Assembly: GCA_029212415.1 (NCBI GenBank)
Contig: JARGOF010000019.1
Location: forward strand, 1 to 64,000
Source: Rhizobiaceae bacterium
GTDB lineage: Bacteria; Pseudomonadota; Alphaproteobacteria; Rhizobiales; Rhizobiaceae
Direction: 5' to 3'
DNA: 64,000 nt
Part shown: positions 17,275 to 26,373 of the stretch, one piece after another
Position numbering within the stretch: the stretch's first letter is position 1
How the letters are laid out: every line of letters begins with the position of its first letter
Notes under the pieces: generated by a model
Seen by the model: only the letters and a program-made list of their open reading frames with translations
Databases searched by the model: none
Told to the model about the DNA's origin: nothing
Made by a program: the position numbers and the translations under genes

Positions 17275-18183
17275 TCATTGCGGTTTTCTGCCGCAAAGCA
17301 GGTCGGACTGATCTCTGAGCGCCCTTGTCATATGTTCGTTAAAGGCCTTCACCCGCGCTGCACCGCGGATATCGGCATGGGTCAGCACCCAGAGTGCGGT
17401 CTGCATTTCGGCTATGGGCGGCGTGACACGCACAAGTTTTTCCGACTGATCACCAAGACAGCATGGCAGGACCGCCAGCCCTGCCCCGGCAGTCGCAAAG
17501 TTCTCTATCGCCACAAAACTATCCGCCTTGATGGCAATCGCCTCTGGCGGCACATGGCGTTTCATCCAGTCCCCCACCGGCGATGCCGCCAGCGTGTCGC
17601 CAATACCAACCCAGCGCATCCGGGAAAAATACTCGGCTTGCCCTTGTGAAGAAACCGGTTCGCCTATCGATGGGGATGCGTAAATGGCAAATGCCAGGTC
17701 GGATACCCGCTGACCGACAAGTGTGTCCGGTGGTTTTTTTGAAGCACGAATAGCAACATCCGCGTCCTGCCGGGTCAGGTTGAGACGCGAATTGGTGACG
17801 GATACGTCCACGTGTATTTGCGGGTGAAGAGCGATGAAACTGTTGATATGAGGCGCAAGCACTGACTTGAGGAGTGAATCCGTCGATGTCACGGTCAGCC
17901 GTCCTTCGAGCCGCAAATCGCGGCCAAGAATGTCCCGGTTGATGCCTGCAACGCATTGTTCGATCTGACGTGCGGCTTCGACCACGGCAGCGCATTCAAT
18001 CGTCGGGGCGTATCCGGACTGGCGGCGCTCAAACAGGCGTATCCCATTGTCCAGCTCAAATCTGTTGATGGTCCGCAGGACAGTGCTGGCATTGACGCCA
18101 AGGCGTTCAGCGGCCGCCACTGCCGATCCACTGTCGGCAACGGCCATGACAAATCGGAAAATATCCCAGTTCAGGTTCTGCAT
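17275..18183 (-). CDS. LysR-family transcriptional regulator
   Basis: 302-aa LTTR. The winged HTH occupies residues 1-60 (NWDIFRFVMAVADSGSAVAA, GVNASTVLRTINRFE), a short linker helix and the two-lobed effector domain follow (about 90-295). The HTH wording NLNWDIFRFVMAVAD is like that of the GcvA/AmpR-like Rhizobiales group. Start ATG at 18183, because the upstream extension to 18315 has no LTTR character. It lies upstream of, and on the same strand as, the MttB-like gene and is divergent from the cytochrome gene. Target unknown; the neighbouring methyltransferase is the natural guess. Confidence 0.9.
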   Translation of the reverse strand: MQNLNWDIFRFVMAVADSGSAVAAAERLGVNASTVLRTINRFELDNGIRLFERRQSGYAPTIECAAVVEAARQIEQCVAGINRDILGRDLRLEGRLTVTSTDSLLKSVLAPHINSFIALHPQIHVDVSVTNSRLNLTRQDADVAIRASKKPPDTLVGQRVSDLAFAIYASPSIGEPVSSQGQAEYFSRMRWVGIGDTLAASPVGDWMKRHVPPEAIAIKADSFVAIENFATAGAGLAVLPCCLGDQSEKLVRVTPPIAEMQTALWVLTHADIRGAARVKAFNEHMTRALRDQSDLLCGRKPQ

Positions 18184-18382
18184 ATTTGCAGATTGAATAT
18201 GCAAAACCTTGCATTGTCGACTGTTTTCGCATTTTCTATTATCATTAGAGTCATTCCAAATCTCTCCTCGAGCGTATATCGTTGCAGATAGGGTGTGGCT
18301 TTGAACATGAGACAACTCTATGCGCTGGCCCCGGTATATGGTTTGACTGCGGCCTTGAATCTGATCCTAACAGGAGAACGCT

Positions 18383-18814
18383 ATGAAACGTGCAATCATC
18401 ATGGGTATCATCATCTCGACAGGTTTTGCTGGCGTTGCGCTTGGCGGCGACAATCCCATTGCAGACCGCAAGGCAATCATGAAAAACACCGGCGCTGCTG
18501 CGGGTGCCGGCGGTGCCATGCTCAAAGGCGAAGTTGAATTCAATCTGGCTGCTGCCCAGTTGATATTGCGCACGATGAACACCACAGCACATGCCGTGAC
18601 CTATCTTTTCCCCGAAGGTTCCGAAACGGGAATGGAAACAACGGCGGCGCCATCCATCTGGTCCGACCCCGCAGGTTTTCAGGCAATTGCCGACAAGATG
18701 GCAGCCGATTCATCGGTCAAAGTCACCGATATGGACAGCTTCAAGGCAGCTTTTGGTGCAACGGCAGCCAGTTGCGGCGCATGCCATCAGGGGTATCGTA
18801 TCAAAAAGAACTAG
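18383..18814 (+). CDS. Cytochrome c' / c-556 family protein
   Basis: 143-aa periplasmic haem protein. Signal peptide of about 21 residues (MKRAIIMGIIISTGFAGVALG), a four-helix-bundle domain, and a C-terminal CxxCH haem site (CGACHQGYR) near residue 131, the usual place in the c'/c-556 family. The family binds NO or moves electrons; a role in NO handling would suit a genome with nirK, but this is inference. AGGAG lies 7 bases before the ATG. Followed by a good intrinsic terminator at 18877. Confidence 0.92.
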   Translation: MKRAIIMGIIISTGFAGVALGGDNPIADRKAIMKNTGAAAGAGGAMLKGEVEFNLAAAQLILRTMNTTAHAVTYLFPEGSETGMETTAAPSIWSDPAGFQAIADKMAADSSVKVTDMDSFKAAFGATAASCGACHQGYRIKKN

Positions 18815-18839
18815 AGTGCGTCATAGGTAAATAGCCGAT

Positions 18840-18856
18840 CAATGTTTCAAACATTG
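18840..18856. repeat. Short perfect inverted repeat after the cytochrome gene
   Basis: CAATGTTT and AAACATTG flank a single C, 25 bases after the cytochrome c' stop codon and just before the terminator. May be part of the 3' end processing signal or an unrelated operator. Confidence 0.35.
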
Positions 18857-18876
18857 GACGGATAGAAATCTGCATC

Positions 18877-18917
18877 AGCGATGCGTGGAACCATTCGGTA
18901 CCGCGCATCGCTTTTTT
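18877..18917 (+). terminator. Intrinsic terminator of the cytochrome c' gene
   Basis: A 9-bp stem AGCGATGCG / CGCATCGCT, extended by TGG/CCG pairing, with a short loop and followed directly by TTTTTT. Classic Rho-independent form. Confidence 0.85.
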
Positions 18918-19039
18918 ATGACCGGATCAATCCTCGCCCGTAGAACCGATATTTCAGCAATACTGAAATATGTTCGCGTCTCTGTCGGTCGTTAAATGAA
19001 AAAGTTCTGCCTTTTGGCTTGTGGTCAAAATCATCATAC

Positions 19040-19073
19040 GTTATATCATTACATATTCGTGTAACAACATAAC
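19040..19073. promoter_or_regulatory. Candidate Zur box upstream of znuA
   Basis: GTTATATCATTAC (19040-19052) and GTAACAACATAAC (19061-19073) form an inverted repeat with 10 of 13 positions matching, spaced by 8 bases and ending 22 bases before the ATG. AT-rich palindromes with GTTAT and ATAAC ends are typical of Zur sites in alphaproteobacteria. Binding is inferred. Confidence 0.55.
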
Positions 19074-19095
19074 AAACATGGTGGTTATCTCCTCA

Positions 19096-20112
19096 ATGAA
19101 AACACCTCACGCAGCCCTGATTGCATCCGGCTTTTTTCTCGCCACTTTGGCACCTGCGAACGCCCTTGCCCAAACATCCTTGAAAGTTGTCGCATCCATC
19201 AAACCCATTCACTCTCTCGTGGCTGGCGTTATGCAGGGCGTCGGCAAGCCGGAATTGATTGTTGATGGCGCATCCTCTCCGCATACCCACCATTTGCGCC
19301 CGTCCCAGGCGCGCGACATTCAGGCCGCGACCATGGTCTTCTGGATGGGGCCCCATATGGAGGCATTCCTGGACAAGCCACTGCATTCCCTCGGCCAGAG
19401 CGCAACGATCGTAGCCCTGTCTGAAGCGCCAGGCCTCAATAGGTTGGAACTGCGCGAAGGCGGTGCCTTTGAAAGTCATGACCATGACGAGGCTGAAGGG
19501 CATGACGAAGCAGAGGGGCACGAAGCGGCAGAAGAACATCATGAAGACGACGATCACGAGGCGCACGCATCGCACGAGCACCACGAAGAGGAAACAGACC
19601 TGCATAGCTGGCTTGATCCGGAAAATGCCAAAAAGCTTGTTTCGGAAATTGAAAAATCGCTGTCAGCCGCTGACCCTTCCCATGCAGAGCAGTATCAGGC
19701 CAATGCAACCGCACTGACTGCACGGCTCGATGAACTTACCGAACAGGTAGACCTGATGCTGGCGCCCGTCAGGGACAGACCATTCGTGGTTTTTCATGAC
19801 GCTTACCAATATTTTGAAAAGCGTTTTGGTCTGTCGGCCGCCGGATCCATCACCGTCAGTCCGGACGTCATTCCCGGTGCCGAACGGGTGGCGGAAATAC
19901 AGGACCGGATACAACAGCTGGACGTCACATGCGTATTTGCCGAGCCTCAGTTCGAACCAAAGCTCATCTCTGTTGTCATGGAAGCTTCAAACGCGCATTC
20001 CGGGGTGCTGGACCCACTGGGCTCACAGATCGAAAATGGCCCTGATCTCTATTTCACGCTCATCCGGACCATGGCGCAGAATGTGCGCGAATGCCTATCT
20101 GATAATGATTGA
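19096..20112 (+). CDS. znuA: Zinc ABC transporter substrate-binding protein (ZnuA)
   Basis: 338-aa periplasmic high-affinity zinc-binding protein (cluster A-I). Signal peptide of about 25 residues (ending near ANALAQ), then the N-terminal lobe with zinc ligand His in SSPHTHHLRPSQ, a long His/Asp/Glu-rich loop (about residues 130-175) built of imperfect GHDEAE/GHEAAE repeats, and the C-terminal lobe with the second His (VFHDAYQYFEKRFGL) and the Asp/Glu region near GVLDPLGSQ. The ATG at 19096 is chosen over 19021 because it starts directly before the hydrophobic core. Unusually, znuC and znuB are not adjacent: the neighbours are a cytochrome and a convergent transglycosylase. The upstream palindrome suggests Zur control. 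Confidence 0.92.
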   Translation: MKTPHAALIASGFFLATLAPANALAQTSLKVVASIKPIHSLVAGVMQGVGKPELIVDGASSPHTHHLRPSQARDIQAATMVFWMGPHMEAFLDKPLHSLGQSATIVALSEAPGLNRLELREGGAFESHDHDEAEGHDEAEGHEAAEEHHEDDDHEAHASHEHHEEETDLHSWLDPENAKKLVSEIEKSLSAADPSHAEQYQANATALTARLDELTEQVDLMLAPVRDRPFVVFHDAYQYFEKRFGLSAAGSITVSPDVIPGAERVAEIQDRIQQLDVTCVFAEPQFEPKLISVVMEASNAHSGVLDPLGSQIENGPDLYFTLIRTMAQNVRECLSDND

Positions 20113-20131
20113 GCCGCGGCGATCAACAACA

Positions 20132-20168
20132 GGCATGAAACCTAACCTATGCGGCCGGGTTTCATGCC
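20132..20168. terminator. Stem-loop between convergent znuA and transglycosylase genes
   Basis: GGCATGAAACC (20132-20142) and GGTTTCATGCC (20158-20168) make a perfect 11-bp stem with a 15-base loop. It covers the last codons and stop of the minus-strand gene ending at 20142. No strong T-tract, so it may act as a bidirectional, processing-type 3' end. Confidence 0.5.
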
Positions 20169-22127
20169 AAGGACCAACTTGTCAAACACTTTGGCGGCAG
20201 CCTCTGCCTTGCGGATGACATTGTCCTTGTTCTTGTCCAGGCCAATGTTCTGATCATAGGCCCTGGTGCCTTTTTCAAACAGGATGAAGCCCTCCGGCTT
20301 GCCGACTGCGGCTGGCCAGAGAACCGCCATATAGACATCGCTCAAGGTCTGCAGCCGCTTGTTGCCCACCGACATCCTGAAATAGAGCTCGACGAAATCC
20401 AACTGCTCCAGGGCCGTCATTCGGGCGAGTTTGGCCGTCGTGGTGTTGAGCGCTCTTGCCGTGCTTGGCATGAACTGGATAAGCCCCGTCGCGCCGCTTC
20501 CGGCCATGTTTTTTACATCAGGGCTGAATTTACCACCGGTTTCAAAGGCCATCACTGCCATCAGGTGATCCGGGTCGCATTGCAATCGCTTGGCGATGGC
20601 CCGCACTTTTGTCTTGAATTCAGGCCCGTGTTTTTTGTCCGTCACAGCCCCCCAGGCAATCTTGCCGTCGTCTGACGGCTGGCCCGGCGTATCGCTCCCG
20701 TCGGAAAGGATGGGACTTGCCGGAGAATTGCTGTTTTCGACAAATCCGGAACCACCGGATATGGCATCGTCAAAGTGAAATATTGGCAGGGTCAATCCCA
20801 GTGCTTCCGCTGTCTCTGGTCCGACAATACCGTCATCGGCGTTGTCGCCAAAGGCCTCGGTCTGAAAGTCGATGACAGCCTGAAATGTGGACGGCCCGAA
20901 ATCTCCGTCTGCCACCATCTGCCGAGAGAGGCGTGTTGCCAGAGCCCGCTGCAATTTCACAACCAGCGGCCCTGCCGACCCCATGCGCAAAAGGACCGAT
21001 TTGCCGGCGCAGCGGTTTTTGATCATCTGCTGGGCTTCTTCTGCCAGGAAGAGGACATATTCCGTATTGCTCTGTGTGCCCGTATCGCGCTGGAACGGCG
21101 CAATGAACTTTTTCCAGGGACCACGTTCGCTACCGGCAACGCCCTTTTTCACGGTCCCGGCAATTGTCTGACACCCGGCGCTGGAGAAGCGCGCATCTGG
21201 GATATTGCCATCCGCGCCCATGTGAAAAGCGCAGTGAATATTGTCACCGGCGACCCGGCCGACCTCCCAGCGGTCGTCAAGATCAAAGTCGGCATCATCG
21301 CCGGTACGCTGAATGGTGATTGCGCAATCCTGACGCAGCGCCCAGTGGCCATTGGGCCCTTCCGCCCGCTTGTGCCAGTTGGCCGCATAGTTCTTGTAGC
21401 GACCGCGGCCCATCTGATTGACACCCTTGCCGCCTCCACTGACTTTGCTCTCGACAATCGTGTGAAAGGGAACAGTTGAACCTGGATAGAGCGCCAGTCC
21501 GCCATTGGGGCGCCATTGACCGATCGTGCAATTCATCGTCCGGTAATTGATATCCCGCAGGACAATTTCATGGCCGCCGGCAAATCCCGTGCCGGAATAA
21601 TCAACCGGACGGCAACCGCGCAGGCCAAAAACAATGATGCCCCTTCCGTCAATCGGGAACTGCGAACGCTTCCACAAGGCCAGGAGGTGGGCCTCGGTCA
21701 GGACAAGCGCACCACCATCGGGTGGACCCGGATCATCCGTACTGACATCGTCGACTACAATGGGCGGCGGTGGGGTATTGACGGGCACTTGCGGGCTGGT
21801 CTCGGCGGCATCCGGTTCTTCTTCAGACGAATCCGAAAGGATTTCGCTGATCTGTTTTTTCAGTTTGTCGAGTGTAATGCCTGACACAGTGCCATTGCCT
21901 GACGCAGCGTGTCCGTCAATTTTCAGCCGCAGGGCGGTTATTTCCGCTGCCAGTTCTCCAAGCCCGATCAGTGCCAGTTGGTCCAGCAAATCGTCCATTT
22001 CTCCGGCGATGCCCTCCAGACGGCGCATTTCAGCCTCGTCACCCGCAGCTTCCGCCTTTTCAAAAGGCTCCAGAAGCGATTCCCTTAGCGTGATGAGTTG
22101 GCGTTCCAACTGAGCTCTGGTTGTCAT
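20142..22127 (-). CDS. Multidomain peptidoglycan hydrolase: coiled coil, SxGC domain, PG-binding, lytic transglycosylase
   Basis: 661-aa protein without a recognisable signal peptide. Order: helical/coiled-coil N-terminus (1-75); Asp/Pro-rich linker (100-140); a central domain (145-350) with H298, H302 and FSSAGCQTI (Ser315/316, Cys319), a pattern reminiscent of the His...S-x-GC active site of YkuD-type L,D-transpeptidases or related phage enzymes; a peptidoglycan-binding repeat (383-445, GSAGPLVVKLQRAL, DGDFGPSTFQAVIDFQ); a Ser/Pro linker; and a C-terminal SLT-type transglycosylase with putative catalytic E529 in MAFETGGKFSP and the following GATGLIQFMPSTA. Such soluble fusions are usual for phage or tail-associated lysins. 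A lipoprotein gene precedes it by 11 bases in the same operon. The central domain's reaction is inference. Confidence 0.85.
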   Translation of the reverse strand: MTTRAQLERQLITLRESLLEPFEKAEAAGDEAEMRRLEGIAGEMDDLLDQLALIGLGELAAEITALRLKIDGHAASGNGTVSGITLDKLKKQISEILSDSSEEEPDAAETSPQVPVNTPPPPIVVDDVSTDDPGPPDGGALVLTEAHLLALWKRSQFPIDGRGIIVFGLRGCRPVDYSGTGFAGGHEIVLRDINYRTMNCTIGQWRPNGGLALYPGSTVPFHTIVESKVSGGGKGVNQMGRGRYKNYAANWHKRAEGPNGHWALRQDCAITIQRTGDDADFDLDDRWEVGRVAGDNIHCAFHMGADGNIPDARFSSAGCQTIAGTVKKGVAGSERGPWKKFIAPFQRDTGTQSNTEYVLFLAEEAQQMIKNRCAGKSVLLRMGSAGPLVVKLQRALATRLSRQMVADGDFGPSTFQAVIDFQTEAFGDNADDGIVGPETAEALGLTLPIFHFDDAISGGSGFVENSNSPASPILSDGSDTPGQPSDDGKIAWGAVTDKKHGPEFKTKVRAIAKRLQCDPDHLMAVMAFETGGKFSPDVKNMAGSGATGLIQFMPSTARALNTTTAKLARMTALEQLDFVELYFRMSVGNKRLQTLSDVYMAVLWPAAVGKPEGFILFEKGTRAYDQNIGLDKNKDNVIRKAEAAAKVFDKLVLGMKPGRIG

Positions 22128-22138
22128 GGTTCACCCCG

Positions 22139-22993
22139 TTATTGTGGTCTCGTCGCGTCACGCACCCTTTCGGCCAGAACGCGCAGATCGACGGACGCAT
22201 CCATCAGGACGGTGGCGTCAGAGGCTGACGCGCCGGCCAGAACGACCCTTGTCGCTGCATCCATGGATACCAATGTCTGGTCCATCAGGATGACCCAGCC
22301 TGCCAGCAATTTGCGATCGGCCTCAAGCTTGGGCATGTCGGCAGCCGGAATGCCGCGATTGCGGATGACACCGCGTTTGACATAGGAACGCTGGATCACC
22401 GTGTACATTTCCCTGGTACCATCGCGAAGGCGCACCAGCAGTGCGCGCATGTCCGGATAGGCTTGCAGCAATTTGCGCCGGAAAGCCGCCCGGTTGCGCA
22501 ACTTCTGGATCTGTTCGGCCAGGGGCAGCAAACGCGAAGCCAGCGCCTGCGCGCCAGGAACGAATGTGGTTGATACACCGGCGACCACGGACAGTGCCTC
22601 TGCCGTCGCCAGCAGATTGGAATAGAGCGTACCGGCACGGCTTGTCAGTGCGGCGGCAGATTCCCCATTGGCCAACCCTGCCAGCATAGCATTGTAGGTG
22701 GTCACGGCGTTGAGACCCGAGCGGATCGCTCCGGTCAGCGGCGGATCACCGGCGTCAACATAGTAGGCGGCCTTGTCGGGATCGAATTCGAAGGCGCCCG
22801 ACAGGCTCGGGTCACTGCGGCGCGCCACCACGCGTTCGGCCCTTGCAAGTCGATCCAGAACCCGATCCGCCTCGACTGCCTGCGCTTGATAGGCTTGTTC
22901 ATAGAGCTGAAAATCGGCAATGCCGGTTGTGCAGGCCGAGAGTATCGGCAAGATGACCAGGGTCAGAATTGCGACCGATCGCAGAACGTTCAT
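22139..22993 (-). CDS. Predicted lipoprotein of unknown function
   Basis: 284-aa protein with a lipoprotein signal peptide (hydrophobic core VAILTLVILPIL and lipobox LSAC, cleavage before Cys21). The mature part is largely alpha-helical, Ala/Arg-rich (YQAQAVEADRVLDRLARAERVV; LRNRAAFRRKLLQAYPDMRALLVRLRDG), suggesting a helical bundle under the membrane. GGGAGGGGG stands 2-3 bases before the ATG region and is a strong ribosome-binding site. It is followed 11 bases on by the transglycosylase gene, so the two are probably co-transcribed; a lysis or envelope role together is plausible but not shown. Family not recognised. Confidence 0.75.
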   Translation of the reverse strand: MNVLRSVAILTLVILPILSACTTGIADFQLYEQAYQAQAVEADRVLDRLARAERVVARRSDPSLSGAFEFDPDKAAYYVDAGDPPLTGAIRSGLNAVTTYNAMLAGLANGESAAALTSRAGTLYSNLLATAEALSVVAGVSTTFVPGAQALASRLLPLAEQIQKLRNRAAFRRKLLQAYPDMRALLVRLRDGTREMYTVIQRSYVKRGVIRNRGIPAADMPKLEADRKLLAGWVILMDQTLVSMDAATRVVLAGASASDATVLMDASVDLRVLAERVRDATRPQ

Positions 22994-23123
22994 AGCCCCC
23001 TCCCGTCATGGTTGATCATCACGATACAACCTATTTGATGTGAAAGCCAGCGTGGTGGCATCGGATCGCTTGTCAAGGCCGCTGGTAAAACCTGCTAAGA
23101 GCAGACAACTTCAACCCATGGCA

Positions 23124-24950
23124 TCAGAGGATCAATGCAGGCCCGAAGACGACCCCTGCCCCCAGCAGAACCAGCAATGCCTTCATGCCGGCATTGCGAC
23201 TGGCAATCAGACCATGGGATATCAGGCCAAGGCCGATACCGATCTGACAGAGCGCAACCAGCGCTGACAATGGATCTTTGCCAAGCGCGATGATCGACGG
23301 GTTGGCGATCATCGCAAGCGGTATGATATAGAGTCCGACACCCAGCGCCATGGCGGTGACAGCGACCTTCAGCCAGTTTTCGCCAACCATTCCGGCAGCG
23401 ATGAAAACCGCGCCGCAGACCGGCGGCGTGATGGTGGAAAGCAGAGCAAACCAGAAAACAAACAGATGCGCCTGCAGCGGTTGCAATCCCAATTGCGTGA
23501 GAGCGGGCCCGGCCACGGAAATGCAAATCACATAGGCCGCCGTGGTCGGCACCTCCATGCCAAGGATCAGACAAGCCAATGCGGTGAGCAGCAGGGAGGG
23601 CCACAACAGCCCTCCGGAACCGGACAGGATCAGCGAGGTGATCTTGATCCCGAGGCCGGTAATCGACAGGACACCAATGATGATGGAAGCGCACAGGATG
23701 ATCGCGGCAATCATCGAGACCTGACGGGCCGCCGTGATGAAGGCCTTCTCGATGCGCGCGCCGGTCCGCTTCAGATCAAAGGTAAAATCACTGCTGAACA
23801 CCAACATCACAGCACCGGCAACAATCGCCATACAGGCCGCATATTGGGGCGTGTATTCGACAATGAACATGCCCCATATCAGCACGGAAAAGGGCACCAG
23901 AAAAAACCCGACGGTGACAAGCACATCACGCACCGCAGGCGTCTCGTCCTTCGGTATGGATCGCAGATCATGCCGCTTTGCATAGGCGTTGATTCCCATC
24001 CAGACGGCGAAGAAGTAGAGCAAGGCCGGCAGCACGGCGGCGGCCATGATCGCAGGATAGGAAACGCCGGTCAGTTCCACCATGACGAAGGCGCCGGCCC
24101 CCATCAGGGGTGGCATGATCTGTCCACCTGAAGAGGCCACCGCCTCGACGGCAGCGGCCAGTCTTTTTGGATACCCAAGTCGTGTCATGGCTGGCAGGGT
24201 GATGGCGCCGGTCGAGGCGACATTGGCCGAGGCGGAGCCGGAAATGGAACCAAAAAGCGCCGACGAAATGACGGAGACCTTGGCCGCACCGCCTGTCAAT
24301 CGGCCTGCAGCAGCCGTGGCAATGTTCATGAAACCCTGGCCCGCCTCGCCGGCATTGAGCACCGCGCCAAATATGACGAATATGGCGACCACACTGACAG
24401 ACACGCCGGTAATACTGCCCCAAAGACCACCCTCGGCAATGGTCAAAGTACCCAGAAAGCTGGCGAGCGGCGTTCCCGAATGGCCAAATTCACCCGGAAT
24501 ATACTGGCCAAGGAGTCCGTAGAGAAGCGCCAGCGCAGCCACCAGCGGCAGCGGCCAGCCTATGGCGCGGCGCGCGGCTTCCAGCACCACAAGGAGCAGC
24601 AGCGCTGCCACGGCGATCTGCCCATTGCCTTCCAGAAATCCGTATTGATCCGACAAGGCGTTGTGTTGCAGGGCAATCCACCCACAGACACTGACCCCGG
24701 TGATGGCCAACACAAGGCCGGACAGGCGCGAAACACCCGGTTTGGCTGCAAAGACCAATATCCATGGCAGGGCCAGCGCCATATGCAAGGGACGCGAGAC
24801 AAGGTTCGAGACCAGTCCGGAAAAAATCAGCCCCAGGTGAAACGACACCAGAAGGGCCGCCAGTACAAACCAGAAAACCCGCTCTGAGACTTGGCCGGAC
24901 TGTCGGGTCATGATTGGACCCGTCGCCGACAATTCCGCACCCTGCCCCAT
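23124..24950 (-). CDS. TRAP transporter permease, fused DctQM type (TAXI-TRAP)
   Basis: 608-aa inner-membrane protein in which the small (DctQ-like) and large (DctM-like) TRAP subunits are fused, as usual for systems that use a TAXI binding protein. An N-terminal set of four to five helices (about residues 25-160) precedes the large subunit from about 165. Characteristic stretches: GSISGSASANVASTGAITLPAMTRLGYPK and GQIMPPLMGAGAFVMVE, and a second GMEVPTTAAYVICISVAGPAL plus LLSTITPPVCGAVFIAAGM in the mirror half. Driven by an ion gradient. Start ATG at 24950 has AAGGG 7 bases upstream. It lies 42 bp downstream of the binding-protein gene in one operon. Substrate unknown; TAXI systems often carry glutamate, other acids or sulfonates. 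Confidence 0.93.
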   Translation of the reverse strand: MGQGAELSATGPIMTRQSGQVSERVFWFVLAALLVSFHLGLIFSGLVSNLVSRPLHMALALPWILVFAAKPGVSRLSGLVLAITGVSVCGWIALQHNALSDQYGFLEGNGQIAVAALLLLVVLEAARRAIGWPLPLVAALALLYGLLGQYIPGEFGHSGTPLASFLGTLTIAEGGLWGSITGVSVSVVAIFVIFGAVLNAGEAGQGFMNIATAAAGRLTGGAAKVSVISSALFGSISGSASANVASTGAITLPAMTRLGYPKRLAAAVEAVASSGGQIMPPLMGAGAFVMVELTGVSYPAIMAAAVLPALLYFFAVWMGINAYAKRHDLRSIPKDETPAVRDVLVTVGFFLVPFSVLIWGMFIVEYTPQYAACMAIVAGAVMLVFSSDFTFDLKRTGARIEKAFITAARQVSMIAAIILCASIIIGVLSITGLGIKITSLILSGSGGLLWPSLLLTALACLILGMEVPTTAAYVICISVAGPALTQLGLQPLQAHLFVFWFALLSTITPPVCGAVFIAAGMVGENWLKVAVTAMALGVGLYIIPLAMIANPSIIALGKDPLSALVALCQIGIGLGLISHGLIASRNAGMKALLVLLGAGVVFGPALIL

Positions 24951-24992
24951 GGTGTGCCCTTCAATGATCGTGCATTTTGGCTTTCGAGACGG

Positions 24993-25988
24993 CTAATCCT
25001 GATTCTTGTCGATCGGAAACCCGACTTCCTTGTAGAAACGCACCGCACCGGGGTGAATTTCACCCAGAATATTGGCCATCAAGCGGTCATCGACACCTTT
25101 CCACCAGGATGCCGTTTGGCCCATGGTTTCCACCTGGCCCCAGAACGTCTTGGTCAGGAGATAGGCCGTGTCGTCATCCATGTCCGTTGTCGTATAGGCG
25201 ACCACCGGCAGGGAGGTTGTTTGGACATCGTCCGGCTGGCCCACATAGGTTCCCCCCGGTATCACCATACGAGTGCGCTTGGTTTCCGCCACCTCATGTC
25301 CGTCCATCGACAACAGGACCACCGGGGTTGATGCTGCGGCCTCGATCACATTGGGGGCGGGCCAGGATCCGGCCGTTACAAAACCGTCGATCTGACCATT
25401 TTTCAGAGCGGCGACGGCATTCGAAATTTCTGCATCGGCGATATCCACCTTGCCCTCAAGGCCGAAGAGCTTGATGTATTTCGCCCCTTCCCTGGCACCA
25501 AATGAGCCTTTGCCGAGCAACAGTTTCTTGCCGGCCAGCCCCGCATAATCAACCGTGCCGCTCTTTTTCGACATGACAAAATGCATGGTCAGGGACGGAA
25601 TGGGAAAAAGTGCCCTGATATTATCAAATTTGCGGCTTTCCTTGCCCTCGAACATCGCCTTGCCATCCTGGGCAAGGGAGACGAGCGATGGCGGTGTGGT
25701 GAAAACGTAATCGGCGCCACGGGCCTTGACCTCCATCACGTTTTGAACCGATCCCTGACTTTCTTCCACCGTGACGATGATCGCGCCATTGGATGCTGCT
25801 TTCATTGCCTCGGCGATCTGCACGCCCATCTGATAGTAGGACGAACTGCTCTTGGCCGATTTATAGGTAATGCGCGTATCGGCCTGTGACGGCATGGTCA
25901 TTGCCAGAGTCGTGGCCAAAGTCGTGGCCAAAGTCGTGATCAGTGATAGTCCGGTCGCAAGACCCAGCGATCTGATTGAAAGTGTCAT
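24993..25988 (-). CDS. TAXI-family TRAP transporter solute-binding protein
   Basis: 331-aa periplasmic binding protein for the fused permease downstream. Signal peptide of about 36 residues containing a TLATTLATTLA repeat, coded by 12-nt direct repeats at 25909-25941, and ending near SQADT. The TAXI fold starts with ITYKSAKSSSSYYQMGVQIAEAM, includes ESQGSVQNVMEVKARGADYVFTTPPS and GKKLLLGKGSFGAREGAKYI, and ends with WWKGVDDRLMANILGEIHPGAVRFYKEVGF. ATG at 25988 is preceded by GGAGGGAAACCAT. Upstream in-frame extension to 26117 is not protein-like. Confidence 0.92.
   Translation of the reverse strand: MTLSIRSLGLATGLSLITTLATTLATTLAMTMPSQADTRITYKSAKSSSSYYQMGVQIAEAMKAASNGAIIVTVEESQGSVQNVMEVKARGADYVFTTPPSLVSLAQDGKAMFEGKESRKFDNIRALFPIPSLTMHFVMSKKSGTVDYAGLAGKKLLLGKGSFGAREGAKYIKLFGLEGKVDIADAEISNAVAALKNGQIDGFVTAGSWPAPNVIEAAASTPVVLLSMDGHEVAETKRTRMVIPGGTYVGQPDDVQTTSLPVVAYTTTDMDDDTAYLLTKTFWGQVETMGQTASWWKGVDDRLMANILGEIHPGAVRFYKEVGFPIDKNQD
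25909..25941. repeat. 12-nt tandem repeat inside the TAXI signal peptide
   Basis: GTCGTGGCCAAA occurs twice in a row at 25909-25932, followed by a partial copy GTCGTGATC. Read on the minus strand it codes for repeated TLAT. Slippage would change the hydrophobic length of the signal peptide in four-residue steps. Confidence 0.7.
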
Positions 25989-26373
25989 ATGGTTTCCCTC
26001 CGCGTGTGCGTGAAAATGGTGCACAAGAATTCCTGCCGACAGTAACCCGCGTTTTGCTTTGGTGAAAGTCCCGACGATCTGGAAGAAGCACAATTGTGTC
26101 TTCGCCTTTGCTTGCAAAGAGATTCAAGTTTGCCTTGCAGGCGATTGAGTTCATGTATTTATTACGGTTGCAACCGCACTCTGGTTCGTGGGCACGGAGC
26201 CATTTTTACGCAGCAAAAACGTCATCCCGCTTGATCTTCAACCCCCGCAGGGGTGCCTTCGCCAGCGCCGAAATTCGGCGTTGCATCGCTTGCCCGGCCA
26301 GCCAGGCCACAGCGCGCCTGGCCGACGGATAGGCCGTGCTCATCAGATGGGTCATAATCACCGATATTCGGTA
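25989..26373. other. Non-coding gap of 385 bases
   Basis: Separates the TAXI operon from the AOC-barrel gene, both on the minus strand. It should hold the TAXI operon promoter (about 26000-26120). Only a weak CCAGGC...GCCTGG repeat was noticed near 26300. No credible gene. Confidence 0.6.
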
